This document shows, piece by piece, positions 44,766 to 53,755 of a DNA stretch of 64,000 nt. The stretch comes from Bacillus sp. FSL K6-3431 (GTDB taxonomy: Bacteria > Bacillota > Bacilli > Bacillales > Bacillaceae_C): assembly GCF_038002605.1 (NCBI RefSeq), contig NZ_JBBOCT010000001.1, positions 4,898,001 through 4,962,000 on the forward strand. The letters run 5' to 3'. The notes beneath the pieces are model-generated. The model was given only the letters and a program-made list of their open reading frames with translations, did no database searches and had not been told where the DNA came from. The translations under genes were made by a program, and so were the position numbers. Each line of letters starts with the position of its first letter. Within the stretch, counting starts at the first letter, position 1.

Positions 44766-47700
44766 ATGATAAAGAATGTGTTTCAACGAGCTGGGGTTAT
44801 TTTATTTTGTTTTACTATATTGATAGGAATGCTACCAGCTTATCCGAAGCTAGCAGTTGCTGCTGATATCGATATTCCAATTGCTAATTCAAATTTTGAA
44901 GAGAGTATTCATATTCCTGGGTGGGAGGTTGAAAAAGGTAATGGGACGACCTCAGCTGATCGAAAATTAGAAGGTGAAAAGAGTTTGTCCCTAACTTCAG
45001 AGGAAGGGTCTGTTGATACAAAAAGTGTTCCATTTACTGTTTCTGAAGGGGAATATCAATTCCTTGCGAATATTTACTTAGATAATGTTAATACTGTCGA
45101 TTTTAAATATGGAATGGTATTCTATGATTCTGAAGGCAAATCTCTAGGAGATGAAACGATTTGGACGGCTCCACATGAAATTGGTGAATGGATTAAATTG
45201 CAAAACGAGGTTCATGCACCAGTTGGAACGGTATCCGCTGCATTTGTGTTTAATGGTCACTCATCCTCACTGTTATCAGCTTACATTGATGACGTGAAGT
45301 TAGTGAAAAAAGATGATGGAAATGAAGTGCAAATAAAAAATAATAGTTTTGAAAGTGCTGTGGAAATTCCGGGCTGGCTATCGACAGGCTCATTGGTAAC
45401 GGTTGCTTCTTATGAAAATTCTAAGCGCCTCCGCCTTCATGACTATTCTGATCAAATCCAAGCTCAGGTGAAATCAGAGCGAATTCCAGTCTTATCAGGA
45501 AAAAAGTATAAGGCGTCGGCTAAGATGAAAGTGATAAAGCAAAGTCATTCAGTTGAATTTGCCATCACATTCTTAGATAGTAAAAATAATCAGGTAGGTT
45601 TTAAAAATGAATTATATAAAGGCAAAGCTGGACTTGATTGGCTGGATATTAGCTTGGAAGAAGTTGCGCCGGCAAATGCAGTGACAATGCAAATTGCCTT
45701 TAATTCAGGAAAGATTAGTTTGACCGATGTGTATTTTGACGAGCTACTGTTGCAGGAGGGTGCAAGTTCAACGCCATCCGAGGAGATATCTGATAAGATT
45801 GTTAATCCTGGCTTTGAAAAGCCGATAAATGAAAATGGGTTGGTTCCAGGCTGGACAGCAGATAGTGGAACACCTGGGATTTCTATTAGTACATCTAATG
45901 TGAACAACGGAAGCCAGAGTTTGCATTTCAAAGATGATTCAGACCAATCTGGTTTGCGCGTTTTAAGCGATAAGATAGCAGTTGTGCCAGGGAAATCATA
46001 CTTGGCGAAAGTGATGACAAATGTAGTTCATCAATCACATAACATCGTCTATGAAGTTCATTATTATGACAGTGAAGATAAAGAGATAAGTGATAAAGTG
46101 AAAATTGAACTTTTCGGTAATCTGCCTAAAAACCAATGGACAGAATTGAAAGCTTTTACAGATGTTCCGAATGAAGCGGCATATGCAAGACTTGCTTTTT
46201 ATTCTGGTGGAATCAGTTTGACGGAGGCCTATTTTGATGATGTGTCTTTTGAATTGGCGGAGGAAGATATATTATTAGAACGCAAATATGCGGAACCTAT
46301 TAATCTAGGAGAAATGGTTCAAGTGCAATTGGGCCAAGCGTCTGTCATCCAAGAAAATAAAATGGGAGATAATGAAATATATTATCATTCAAATGGTCTT
46401 CCAGGAACATTTTCGGTACTAGATGCGGAAACAGGAGAATTAAAATTTTCCGAAGTAATAAAAGGTACAGAAGCATTATGGGCAATGACAGTTGGTAATG
46501 ATAAAAATGTGTATTTTGCCGGGACTGGCGATGGTAAACTATATCGTTATGTACCTGAACTTAAAAAAGTAGAAGAATTAGGTGTAAACCCTTCAGATGA
46601 TTGGGTGTGGGATCTAGAGGCTACAGAAGATGGGAAAATTTATGGGTCTACATATCCCCATGCAAGTGTTTTTGAGTATGATATTGAAACCGGGAAGTAT
46701 AGAAATTATGGAACGATAAAAGAAGGACAGCAATATGCTAGAGGAATTGCTGTTACAGATGAACATATATATGTAGGTATCGGAACAACCAAACATCTAT
46801 TTAAAGTTAATAGAGTCTCTGGTGAGAAAGAAGAAGTGATGATTGAAGGTCATTCTGGAGAAGATGGCATGATTGAAAACATGTTTGTCATGAATGATAA
46901 GCTTCTTGTGTCTGTTGGTTCTATTACAATGCTTGTGATTGATCTTAAAACAAATGAGATCATCCATACATTTAAATATAGTAATATGATTTCAGAGCCA
47001 TCGCCAGATAATCCTAATCTCATCTATTACAAATTTGAGAACCGTTTGTATCAATATGATTTTACCACGAATGACTCCAAGTTAATTGAAGGTATTCCTA
47101 TGCTTCCAGACACCGTTCGTGTGAAGGATATGGAGTGGATCACTTTAACAAATGGAAAAAAAGCTTTGGCAATGATAACTCAATATGGTGAGTACATGCT
47201 TTACGAGCCAAAAACCAATGAGTTAACATTTATAGAATTAGATATTTCTTCGCAAGCTGTGGCTATTCAAGCACTTAAAACAGGAGAAGATGGGCAGTTA
47301 TATATGGGCGGTTATCAGAGGGGGATGAGTGTTTATAATCCCTTTGCAAAAGAGCTAGAAGTGAACATCCCTTCCTTTGCGCAACCGGAAGGAATAGGAT
47401 TTTTAAATAATAAAGTGTATTTTGGAACCTACGTCGGCGCTATTATGTACAGCTATGATCCACTAAAACCGGTTGATTTAAATAATAATCCTAATTTTGA
47501 ATATGATATTGGGGATCAGCAGGACCGACCATTTGCTATTACATCAGGAGACGATAAATTATTTATTGGAACTGTTCCTGATTATGGTGTTTTAGGTGGC
47601 GTCCTAGCCATCTATGATGAAAAGGCGGATAAGTGGTCACAATATCGAAATATTGTACAAGATCAAAGCATCATTGGTTTGGCTTATAAGGATGGCAAAC

Positions 47701-48767
47701 TATACGGTAGTACATCGGTCTGGGGTGGATTGGGAATAGAGCCAAAAGCAGCGGAAGCGAAAATTTTCGTATGGGATGTTGAAACAGGAAAGAAAATAGA
47801 TGAATTTACGCCAGAAATTCCAGGGATAGATGAAACGCCGAAAATGATTGGTGAGCTTTCATTTGGTCCCGATGGAAACTTATGGGGAGCCGTAGATGGA
47901 ACAATATTTGCAATGGATCCTGAAACAAAAGAAATAGTGAAAAGCAAAGTAATTCGCCCAAGCTTATATAATAGCAGTAAATGGTTCCCATATCGCTTGC
48001 AATGGGCTCCAGATGGCATGCTTTATACAACATTATCACGAAAGCTCATAGCTATTGATCCAGAGACTTTAGCCTATCAAGTCATTGTCGAAGATTTTAT
48101 GAATAACATGACAATTGGCGAGGATGGCAGCATATTTTATGCTTTAGGAAGTGAGTTATTCCAAATAGCAATTCCAGAAACGGATGCAACATTAAAATCT
48201 ATTAAGGTTGATGGGAAATTACTAACAGGTTTTTCACCTGGAATGATGAAGTATACAATTAGTTCAGCACAAAAAAATAATCTAGAAGCTGTAGCGAATC
48301 AACCAGGTGCACAAATAGAAATGGTAGATAAAGAAAATGCGACAATTATTCGTGTTACAGCAAGTGATGGAAAATCGATGAAAGAATATAAAGTAGCATG
48401 GGAAAAAGGGACTGAAGAACCTCAATATGCCATGAACGTAAAAACAGTCTTCTTAAATAAAAAAGGCAAGATGATTAATCATTTATCACCTAATGATATG
48501 GTAACTGCGGAAATCGATGTCACAAACCCGATAAATAAGAATCAAGATATTATCGTAGTGATGGAACTGTTGAACGAGCACGGTAAAGTAATAGATGTTT
48601 CCCATGCTTCAAGAACCATACCAAAAAATAAAACAAAAAAGATGTCGACAAAATTAAAACTTCCTTCCAATATAAGTGGTTATAAAATAAAAGTAACGGC
48701 ATGGGAAGGCAAAAAGATGATAGAAGATATGGTACCATTATCCAATGAATTTGTGATTAAGGAGTAA
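44766..48767 (+). CDS. Large secreted protein: three CBM-like domains, beta-propeller, cadherin-like domain
   Basis: This 1333-residue protein is not recognised as a whole. It has a signal peptide (about 1-33, ...LAVAA), three repeats of a carbohydrate-binding-like beta-sandwich (about 36-178, 182-340, 345-500; each starts N-x-[NG]-F-E and ends in a YIDDVKL/YFDELLL/YFDDVSF strand), a long propeller region (about 510-1138) of repeats of GxxYxGT/YDxETGK type (AVGNDKNVYFAGTGDGKLYRY), a cadherin-like/BIG-type sandwich (about 1139-1220, LKSIKVDGKLLTGFSPGMMKY) and a C-terminal domain without anchor. It may bind polysaccharide at or outside the wall; no hydrolase site is seen. Confidence 0.75.
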   Translation: MIKNVFQRAGVILFCFTILIGMLPAYPKLAVAADIDIPIANSNFEESIHIPGWEVEKGNGTTSADRKLEGEKSLSLTSEEGSVDTKSVPFTVSEGEYQFLANIYLDNVNTVDFKYGMVFYDSEGKSLGDETIWTAPHEIGEWIKLQNEVHAPVGTVSAAFVFNGHSSSLLSAYIDDVKLVKKDDGNEVQIKNNSFESAVEIPGWLSTGSLVTVASYENSKRLRLHDYSDQIQAQVKSERIPVLSGKKYKASAKMKVIKQSHSVEFAITFLDSKNNQVGFKNELYKGKAGLDWLDISLEEVAPANAVTMQIAFNSGKISLTDVYFDELLLQEGASSTPSEEISDKIVNPGFEKPINENGLVPGWTADSGTPGISISTSNVNNGSQSLHFKDDSDQSGLRVLSDKIAVVPGKSYLAKVMTNVVHQSHNIVYEVHYYDSEDKEISDKVKIELFGNLPKNQWTELKAFTDVPNEAAYARLAFYSGGISLTEAYFDDVSFELAEEDILLERKYAEPINLGEMVQVQLGQASVIQENKMGDNEIYYHSNGLPGTFSVLDAETGELKFSEVIKGTEALWAMTVGNDKNVYFAGTGDGKLYRYVPELKKVEELGVNPSDDWVWDLEATEDGKIYGSTYPHASVFEYDIETGKYRNYGTIKEGQQYARGIAVTDEHIYVGIGTTKHLFKVNRVSGEKEEVMIEGHSGEDGMIENMFVMNDKLLVSVGSITMLVIDLKTNEIIHTFKYSNMISEPSPDNPNLIYYKFENRLYQYDFTTNDSKLIEGIPMLPDTVRVKDMEWITLTNGKKALAMITQYGEYMLYEPKTNELTFIELDISSQAVAIQALKTGEDGQLYMGGYQRGMSVYNPFAKELEVNIPSFAQPEGIGFLNNKVYFGTYVGAIMYSYDPLKPVDLNNNPNFEYDIGDQQDRPFAITSGDDKLFIGTVPDYGVLGGVLAIYDEKADKWSQYRNIVQDQSIIGLAYKDGKLYGSTSVWGGLGIEPKAAEAKIFVWDVETGKKIDEFTPEIPGIDETPKMIGELSFGPDGNLWGAVDGTIFAMDPETKEIVKSKVIRPSLYNSSKWFPYRLQWAPDGMLYTTLSRKLIAIDPETLAYQVIVEDFMNNMTIGEDGSIFYALGSELFQIAIPETDATLKSIKVDGKLLTGFSPGMMKYTISSAQKNNLEAVANQPGAQIEMVDKENATIIRVTASDGKSMKEYKVAWEKGTEEPQYAMNVKTVFLNKKGKMINHLSPNDMVTAEIDVTNPINKNQDIIVVMELLNEHGKVIDVSHASRTIPKNKTKKMSTKLKLPSNISGYKIKVTAWEGKKMIEDMVPLSNEFVIKE

Positions 48768-48775
48768 TTTGGAGG

Positions 48776-48816
48776 AAAGCCGTATGAGATGTACTCATCT
48801 TCATACGGCTTTTTCT
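48776..48816 (+). terminator. Terminator of the large secreted protein gene
   Basis: A perfect 12-bp stem (48776-48787 with 48801-48812) is followed by TTTTT; it begins nine bases after the stop. Confidence 0.9.
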
Positions 48817-48906
48817 GATTTTTAAAGAAAATTCTTATTGCTTTAGTTCAAGCGTTTTCCTTTCATGTATAATAAGGAGAAATTGGTTAAATAGGAGGTG
48901 AAGTTT

Positions 48907-49785
48907 ATGTGGCAAGAGAAAATAGAAGTTATTGGTCCCTATCATTTTGATTTAGCGTTAAGCAGACTTGCAATTGATCCGCTTCATATTGTCGACCGCA
49001 AGGAAAGGACTGTAAAGGTTCCTATCTATGGGAAGATTCCGGAAGTCGCAACAGTACAGGCAGTTGGAACAACAGAAAAACCAGCTTTTCTTGTAAGTGG
49101 TTTTGATCATTCGACGAAAACGTATGTGCTTGAAAAAATTAGTTTTATTTTTCAGTTGCATACTTCACTTAATAAAATTCAAGAACATTTTTCAGAAACA
49201 GCGTTAAAAAATATTTTTGATATTCATCGCGGGACACCAATCGTACTTGATTTTTCTTTGTACACTACTTTAATAAAATCGATTATCCATCAACAGGTGA
49301 ACTTAGCATTTGCGTTCTCACTTACCGAACAATTCGTAAAAACATTTGGCTTCCAAATCGACGGTATCCCTTTTTACCCAACAGCTAAAACAGTGTCTGG
49401 GTTACATATAGAGCAATTAAGGAAGCTAAAATTCAGCCAGCGTAAAGCGGAGTATATCATTGATTTATCGAAAAGCATTACAAACGGTGAGTTGAATCTA
49501 GAAGACTTATCGCAACAATCGGATGAATATGTAATGAAAGAATTAGTCAAGATACGTGGGATTGGTCCGTGGACCGCACAGAACTTTCTATTATTCGGAC
49601 TTGGTCGACCTAATCTTTTTCCCTACGCTGATATTGGTATCCAAAACGCAATGAAGCAATTATACGGCTTAGAGCGAAAACCAACGATGGAGGAAATGCT
49701 GAATTATAGTATAGAATGGCATCCATATCTCAGCTTTGCGTCCCTTTATTTATGGAGAAGTATAGAACCCAAGAATGAAGGGTAA
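48907..49785 (+). CDS. yfjP: DNA-3-methyladenine glycosylase, AlkA-type (YfjP)
   Basis: The 292-residue repair enzyme has an N-terminal beta domain and the HhH-GPD fold: LIKSIIHQQVNLAFAFSLTEQ, the hairpin-helix-hairpin KIRGIGPWTAQNFLLFGLGRPNLFPYADIG with catalytic Asp242. It removes alkylated purines from DNA. ATG 48907 has GGAGGTG six bases upstream. It lies after pdaA, as yfjP does in B. subtilis, with the secreted-protein and SRPBCC genes inserted between. Confidence 0.9.
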   Translation: MWQEKIEVIGPYHFDLALSRLAIDPLHIVDRKERTVKVPIYGKIPEVATVQAVGTTEKPAFLVSGFDHSTKTYVLEKISFIFQLHTSLNKIQEHFSETALKNIFDIHRGTPIVLDFSLYTTLIKSIIHQQVNLAFAFSLTEQFVKTFGFQIDGIPFYPTAKTVSGLHIEQLRKLKFSQRKAEYIIDLSKSITNGELNLEDLSQQSDEYVMKELVKIRGIGPWTAQNFLLFGLGRPNLFPYADIGIQNAMKQLYGLERKPTMEEMLNYSIEWHPYLSFASLYLWRSIEPKNEG

Positions 49786-49944
49786 TAAATTCCATATTTA
49801 AAGACAAAGTACTGATATTGTTTAGGTGAGATGGTTGTTACTATTATAATCTATTAAGTGAAAATGGTTTTTAACAACATTTATTTTATTCGGAATATAT
49901 ACTATACTTAATGGGGTTAGACAATAATAAAAGAGGTGGTTTTC

Positions 49945-50175
49945 TTGACAGGGATAATTACAGTTGTCATGATTTTTTCAATTCCAATTATTGCGATCAT
50001 TACAGATCATATTCAAGAGAGCGCTAAGAGCAAAAGTAATATGCTTAAAGAAGAGTTGGAGCTAGAAAAACTTAAACATGAGAATTTTTTACTTGAAACA
50101 GAAAAACTTAGACTAGAACTTGAACAAATGCAGTTAGCCCATCCAACAGAAGATGCATATAAACTTATTAAATAA
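49945..50175 (+). CDS. Small membrane-anchored coiled-coil protein
   Basis: The 76-residue product has one N-terminal membrane helix (about 3-23) and a charged coiled coil (about 30-66: NMLKEELELEKLKHENFLLETEKLRLELEQMQ). Start TTG at 49945 is six bases behind GAGGTG; the GTG at 49936 is part of that box. Not recognised. Terminator hairpin follows. Confidence 0.6.
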   Translation: MTGIITVVMIFSIPIIAIITDHIQESAKSKSNMLKEELELEKLKHENFLLETEKLRLELEQMQLAHPTEDAYKLIK

Positions 50176-50205
50176 TTATTATTTTGAAGGACGCGAGATA
50201 TAGTC

Positions 50206-50237
50206 AGGCTTTTCTCTATGATGTGGAGAAGGCCTTT
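50206..50237 (+). terminator. Terminator of the coiled-coil protein gene
   Basis: AGGC-TTTTCTC pairs with GGAGAAGGCCT with one bulged base, followed by TTTTTG. Confidence 0.75.
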
Positions 50238-50311
50238 TTGAATTAATCGAGAATACAAGAAGGCAGGATATTAGCTAGATTTATGGAGATATTAATTGTA
50301 TGTGTCATATT

Positions 50312-50448
50312 TGTGAAACTAATCACAATGTGTTGTTTTTAAATCAAAAACATAGTATATTAAGAGTGTAAAGAGAACGTGAATTAATTCACATATGCCG
50401 CAGTGAAGAACTAATATTTTTTTAATCAATCATGTGAATGAATTCACA
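50312..50448 (+). promoter_or_regulatory. Promoter with three Rex-like palindromes upstream of doxX
   Basis: Three copies of TGTGAA-N4-TTCACA are present: TGTGAAACTAATCACA (50312-50327), CGTGAATTAATTCACA (50378-50393) and TGTGAATGAATTCACA (50433-50448, perfect). The consensus equals the Rex operator and overlaps the Fnr/Crp core TGTGA-N6-TCACA. TTGTTT (50333-50338) and TATATT (50356-50361), 17 bp apart, are a probable promoter between the first and second copies. Motifs are seen; the regulator is inferred. Confidence 0.68.
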
Positions 50449-50480
50449 ATCGTGCAAAAACAGAATAAGGAGTGATTCAA

Positions 50481-50990
50481 ATGATGACAAAATGGTATGA
50501 AAATCGGTGGATAGCAATTATTTGGGGAGCATTAAGAATTTGGTTAGGTGTTCAATGGCTACAAGCTGGATTGGGGAAAATGGGTACATTTGATGCAACA
50601 GGCTTTTTAACTGGAACGATTGCAAAAGCAGGTGGAGAAGCACCCGTCGTTCAAGGATGGTACGCAGGATTCGTAGAAACAGTCGCTCTACCAAACGTCA
50701 AGTTGTTTAACATTTTAATACCTTGGGGGGAAGTACTTATTGGTGTAGGATTAATTCTTGGCGCACTTACAATCCCTGCACTAATTGCAGGAGCCTTCAT
50801 GAACTTAAACTTCTTAATGGCAGGCACGATCAGCACTAACCCGATGCTATTAGCAGTAGCAATTATTCTTCTATTCGTTGTAAAAGGCACAGCATATTAT
50901 GGAGTGGACAGATTCCTAGTTCCAACAGCAATAAACAACTTGAAAGATAAAGGCATTTTTAAGAAAACGCGTGGAGCAACAGCACTATAA
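50481..50990 (+). CDS. DoxX-family membrane protein
   Basis: The 169-residue protein has four hydrophobic helices in the DoxX arrangement (RIWLGVQWLQAGLGKM, WGEVLIGVGLILGALTIPALIAGAFMNLNFLMAG). Family members are linked to thiol/quinol redox chemistry, but function here is unknown. ATG at 50481 has AAGGAGTG six bases upstream. It is preceded by three Rex-like palindromes and followed by its own terminator. Confidence 0.82.
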   Translation: MMTKWYENRWIAIIWGALRIWLGVQWLQAGLGKMGTFDATGFLTGTIAKAGGEAPVVQGWYAGFVETVALPNVKLFNILIPWGEVLIGVGLILGALTIPALIAGAFMNLNFLMAGTISTNPMLLAVAIILLFVVKGTAYYGVDRFLVPTAINNLKDKGIFKKTRGATAL

Positions 50991-51000
50991 AAATACAGAG

Positions 51001-51037
51001 GAAACGAGAGGGGCCATTGGCTTTCTCGTTTCTTTTG
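51001..51037 (+). terminator. Terminator of doxX
   Basis: GAAACGAGA (51001-51009) pairs with TCTCGTTTC (51024-51032), followed by TTTTG. The same kind of stem sits after the next gene. Confidence 0.88.
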
Positions 51038-51111
51038 TTCGTGAAACCTTGGTTTAGAACTTTACTTAAAGGAAATAGTAGACATATACCAATAAAAGGA
51101 GATGTTACATA

Positions 51112-51888
51112 ATGGGAAATCAAAAAACAGCGGTTATTACGGGGAGTGCGCAAGGTATTGGCAAAGGCATTGCAAAACGATTAGCAAACGATGGTTTTGC
51201 AATCGTTCTAAGCGATATGAATGAAGAAGTGCTTCAAGGGACAGTTAAAGAATTCAAAGAGAAAAACATCAACGTTGCTTCATTTGTTGGGGATGTTTCC
51301 AACCCTGAGGATCAAATAGCTTTAGTTAATACAGCTGTGGAACATTTCGGTAGCGTGGACGTTTTTATTAATAATGCGGGAATTGAACAAGTTTCCCCCC
51401 TTGTTAATGTCCAGCCAGCTGAGTTAGAAAAAGTTTTTCAAGTGAATGTATTTAGTGTGCTATATGGAATTCAAGCTGCCGCTGAGCAAATGAAAAAGCA
51501 GGAATCAGGTGGTAAAATCATTAATGCATGTAGTATTGCGGGGCACCAAGCATTTTCCATGTTAGGTACTTATTCTGCTTCAAAATTTGCTGTTCGAGCA
51601 TTTACACAGGCAGCCGCACAAGAGCTTGCAAAAGATAAAATCACTGTAAATGCGTATTGTCCTGGGATTGTTGGCACAGGAATGTGGGATAGGATAGATG
51701 CAGGCATGGTTGAATATATGGGTTTAAAAAAAGGAGAAGCCTTTAAAAAATTTGCTGAAGGCATAGCGTTGGGTCGTACACAAGAACCAGAAGACGTGGC
51801 AAACTTTGTTTCTTATCTTGCGTCTTCAGACTCTGACTATATGACCGGCCAATCAATTATGATTGATGGTGGTATTGTATATAATTAA
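51112..51888 (+). CDS. butA: Acetoin(diacetyl) reductase / 2,3-butanediol dehydrogenase (SDR)
   Basis: The 258-residue short-chain dehydrogenase has the nucleotide motif [11 protein letters not shown] (10-20), Asp35 after strand 2, which points to NAD(H), NNAG (87-90), and catalytic Ser141, Tyr154 and Lys158. The segment [17 protein letters not shown] is typical of acetoin/diacetyl reductases. It reduces acetoin to 2,3-butanediol and regenerates NAD+ in fermentation. Substrate assignment is inferred from sequence; other SDR reactions are possible. RBS AAAAGGAG. A Rex-type promoter lies upstream of the preceding gene, which would suit a NADH-consuming enzyme. Confidence 0.78.
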   Translation: MGNQKTAVITGSAQGIGKGIAKRLANDGFAIVLSDMNEEVLQGTVKEFKEKNINVASFVGDVSNPEDQIALVNTAVEHFGSVDVFINNAGIEQVSPLVNVQPAELEKVFQVNVFSVLYGIQAAAEQMKKQESGGKIINACSIAGHQAFSMLGTYSASKFAVRAFTQAAAQELAKDKITVNAYCPGIVGTGMWDRIDAGMVEYMGLKKGEAFKKFAEGIALGRTQEPEDVANFVSYLASSDSDYMTGQSIMIDGGIVYN

Positions 51889-51907
51889 ACAATCGTCAGA
51901 GTATAAC

Positions 51908-51948
51908 AAAAACGAGAGAGCATTTTCGCTTTCTCGTTTTTGTTTGTT
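51908..51948 (+). terminator. Terminator of butA
   Basis: AAAACGAGAGAGC pairs with GCTTTCTCGTTTT (one G-T pair), followed by TGTTTG. Note the similarity to the doxX terminator. Confidence 0.88.
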
Positions 51949-51954
51949 TTATAT

Positions 51955-51994
51955 GTAAAGGTTACTTGACGTAAAGGTAACTTTACATTATGCT
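51955..51994 (+). promoter_or_regulatory. Promoter with GTAAAGGTAAC operator repeats
   Basis: TTGACG (51966-51971) and TATGCT (51989-51994) have a 17-bp spacer. GTAAAGGTTAC (51955-51965) and GTAAAGGTAAC (51971-51981) are direct repeats 16 bp apart, and the second with CTTTAC (51981-51986) forms the palindrome GTAAAG-N4-CTTTAC inside the spacer. Probable autoregulation by the XRE protein encoded next. Confidence 0.65.
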
Positions 51995-52030
51995 GAAACT
52001 ATCAATGTGAGGTGAAGAAGGTGAAGAAGT

Positions 52031-52231
52031 TTGCAAAATAACTTAGTCGAGTTTAGAAAAAAGTTTGGACTATCGCAAGATAAATTAGCTGAAACAGTCA
52101 AAGTTTCTAGGCAGACGATTATTTCCATTGAAAAAGGTAGATACTCACCTTCCCTACCACTTGCTTTCGAATTAGCGAAAACCTTTCACACGACGATCGA
52201 AGAATTATTCATTTATGAAGAAGAGAAATAA
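52031..52231 (+). CDS. XRE-family HTH regulator (YozG-like)
   Basis: The 66-residue protein is essentially one helix-turn-helix domain (FRKKFGLSQDKLAETVKVSRQTIISIEKGRYSPSLPLAFELAKTFHTTIEELF). Start is TTG at 52031 behind AAGGTG. It is followed after 24 bp by a membrane-protein gene, a common Bacillus pairing in which the small regulator represses both genes. The ligand or signal is unknown. Confidence 0.88.
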   Translation: MQNNLVEFRKKFGLSQDKLAETVKVSRQTIISIEKGRYSPSLPLAFELAKTFHTTIEELFIYEEEK

Positions 52232-52255
52232 ACAGTAATTGGAGGAGGATGGGGA

Positions 52256-52627
52256 ATGGAAAATAAAGTAATTAAACAAATACTAGTGTTATGGATTCCA
52301 GCCATTGTTTTGATATTTTCTATTTATTTATTATTCACAGGTAAGAGCGGAATCGTAATCGGACTAGCTCTTCTTGGTATGGCATTAGATGGATTTGTTG
52401 ATTATAAATTAAAAGGATTACATCTAGAAGGCGATGAAAGATATCGTTTAATCATACTAAAAGGTTCAGACTTTGCCCATCGACTTACTTTTTCAGCTAT
52501 CATCATTTTAATTGTAATTCACTTTTTATATAAGCCACTCGAAACGAGTATCGTATTACTTTTATTACTCGTTATTACCTACGCAAGCTCAGCTGCAAGC
52601 ACATTATTTTTGAGTTATAAAAATTAA
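52256..52627 (+). CDS. Four-helix membrane protein paired with the XRE regulator
   Basis: The 123-residue protein has two pairs of hydrophobic helices (about 9-48 and 76-118) separated by a charged loop (KLKGLHLEGDERYRLIILKGSD). The loop resembles DUF2178-type partners of small XRE regulators. Function unknown. RBS GGAGGAGG is strong. Confidence 0.7.
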   Translation: MENKVIKQILVLWIPAIVLIFSIYLLFTGKSGIVIGLALLGMALDGFVDYKLKGLHLEGDERYRLIILKGSDFAHRLTFSAIIILIVIHFLYKPLETSIVLLLLLVITYASSAASTLFLSYKN

Positions 52628-52640
52628 CAAGACAATATAG

Positions 52641-52928
52641 TTAAAGTAATGCTGAATATGTATCGATTTCCCCTACCCATTGGGAAAGTTGTTCCTGATT
52701 AGAATGGATGTGGTTGTTTAGATCGTTAGATTGACATCCTTCTTGGCAATATGCGTATATGTTTTCGAGAAGTGGCTGCATCTGTTCGGGTATCGCTTGA
52801 TTTCCTAATAATGATTGAACGAGTCGCTCCAGTTGCTGACATTCAGAAACAGTTCCACAACAGTCTTCCAAATGATTATTTAAGATATCTTCTAATAATT
52901 GGACTTGATTATTATGTGTGAGGGACAT
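52641..52928 (-). CDS. ytzH: YtzH-like protein
   Basis: The 95-residue soluble, mostly helical protein has two Cys-rich spots (DCCGTVSECQQLERLVQSLL and YCQEGCQS), the pattern of the YtzH family found next to trmB in Bacillus. Function unknown. It is in the opposite direction to trmB here, and its usual partner ytmP is not adjacent. Confidence 0.78.
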   Translation of the reverse strand: MSLTHNNQVQLLEDILNNHLEDCCGTVSECQQLERLVQSLLGNQAIPEQMQPLLENIYAYCQEGCQSNDLNNHIHSNQEQLSQWVGEIDTYSALL

Positions 52929-53033
52929 TTTTATCTTCCTTTCTTGTGAACGTAATGCTAGTATGGAACAGTTGAGTAATGATTATTCGTAGATTAAATA
53001 AAGGTTTCATTTTATAAAAAAGGAGCATGAAAG

Positions 53034-53693
53034 ATGCGTTTAAGACATAAACCATGGGCGAAAGAGAAAATTGAAACTCATCCGTATTACATTATTCCGA
53101 ATCCAGAACAATATTATGGGAAATGGAGTACATTATTTGATAATGGGTTTCCAATTCATATTGAAGTGGGTACAGGGAAAGGCCAATTTATTACTGAAAT
53201 GGCAAAAGCTAATCCGGAAATTAATTATATTGGAATAGAGCTACAGGAAAGTGTGATCGTTGCCGCATTAGATAGGTTGATTGAAGCGGAGCTGCCAAAT
53301 GTAAAATTAATTAATACTAATGGAGAAGATTTGCGAAAGTTTTTTGCAAAAAGTGATGTGGAACGTGTCTATTTAAACTTTTCCGATCCATGGCCAAAGA
53401 AACGTCATGAGAAAAGACGGCTAACGTTTGCCGCCTTTTTAAATGTGTATGAAGACGTGCTTGTAAACGGAGGAGAAATCCATTTTAAAACAGATAATCG
53501 TGGGTTATTTGAGTACTCACTAACAAGCTTTTCAAAGTATGGTCTTTTATTAACATACGTAAGTCTCGATTTGCATAATAGTGAATGTGAAGGAAATATA
53601 ATGACCGAGTATGAAGAAAAATTCTCTGCTAAGGGCCATCCAATTTATCGCTGTGAAGTAAAATATCAAAATGAGTTAACTGACGATCATTGA
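53034..53693 (+). CDS. trmB: tRNA (guanine-N7-)-methyltransferase
   Basis: The 219-residue enzyme puts a methyl group on G46 of tRNA using SAM. It has the SAM motif [19 protein letters not shown], the substrate motif [18 protein letters not shown] and HFKTDN. Length equals the family. The ATG at 53034 follows AAAGGAG with an eight-base spacer. A terminator overlaps its stop codon. Confidence 0.96.
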   Translation: MRLRHKPWAKEKIETHPYYIIPNPEQYYGKWSTLFDNGFPIHIEVGTGKGQFITEMAKANPEINYIGIELQESVIVAALDRLIEAELPNVKLINTNGEDLRKFFAKSDVERVYLNFSDPWPKKRHEKRRLTFAAFLNVYEDVLVNGGEIHFKTDNRGLFEYSLTSFSKYGLLLTYVSLDLHNSECEGNIMTEYEEKFSAKGHPIYRCEVKYQNELTDDH

Positions 53694-53706
53694 TCGTCAG
53701 TTTTTT
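53678..53706 (+). terminator. Terminator of trmB
   Basis: AACTGACGATC pairs with GATCGTCAGTT, followed by six T. The stem contains the end of the coding sequence. Confidence 0.85.
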
Positions 53707-53755
53707 GCCATCTTTAGTGTTACAATCGAGAAAAGAGTTTGGAGGGTGGAAGAAG

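Noticed and set aside
44766..48767. Large secreted protein as a glycoside hydrolase
   Set aside because: Carbohydrate-binding-like repeats and a propeller are seen, but no acidic catalytic pair or hydrolase motif could be identified.
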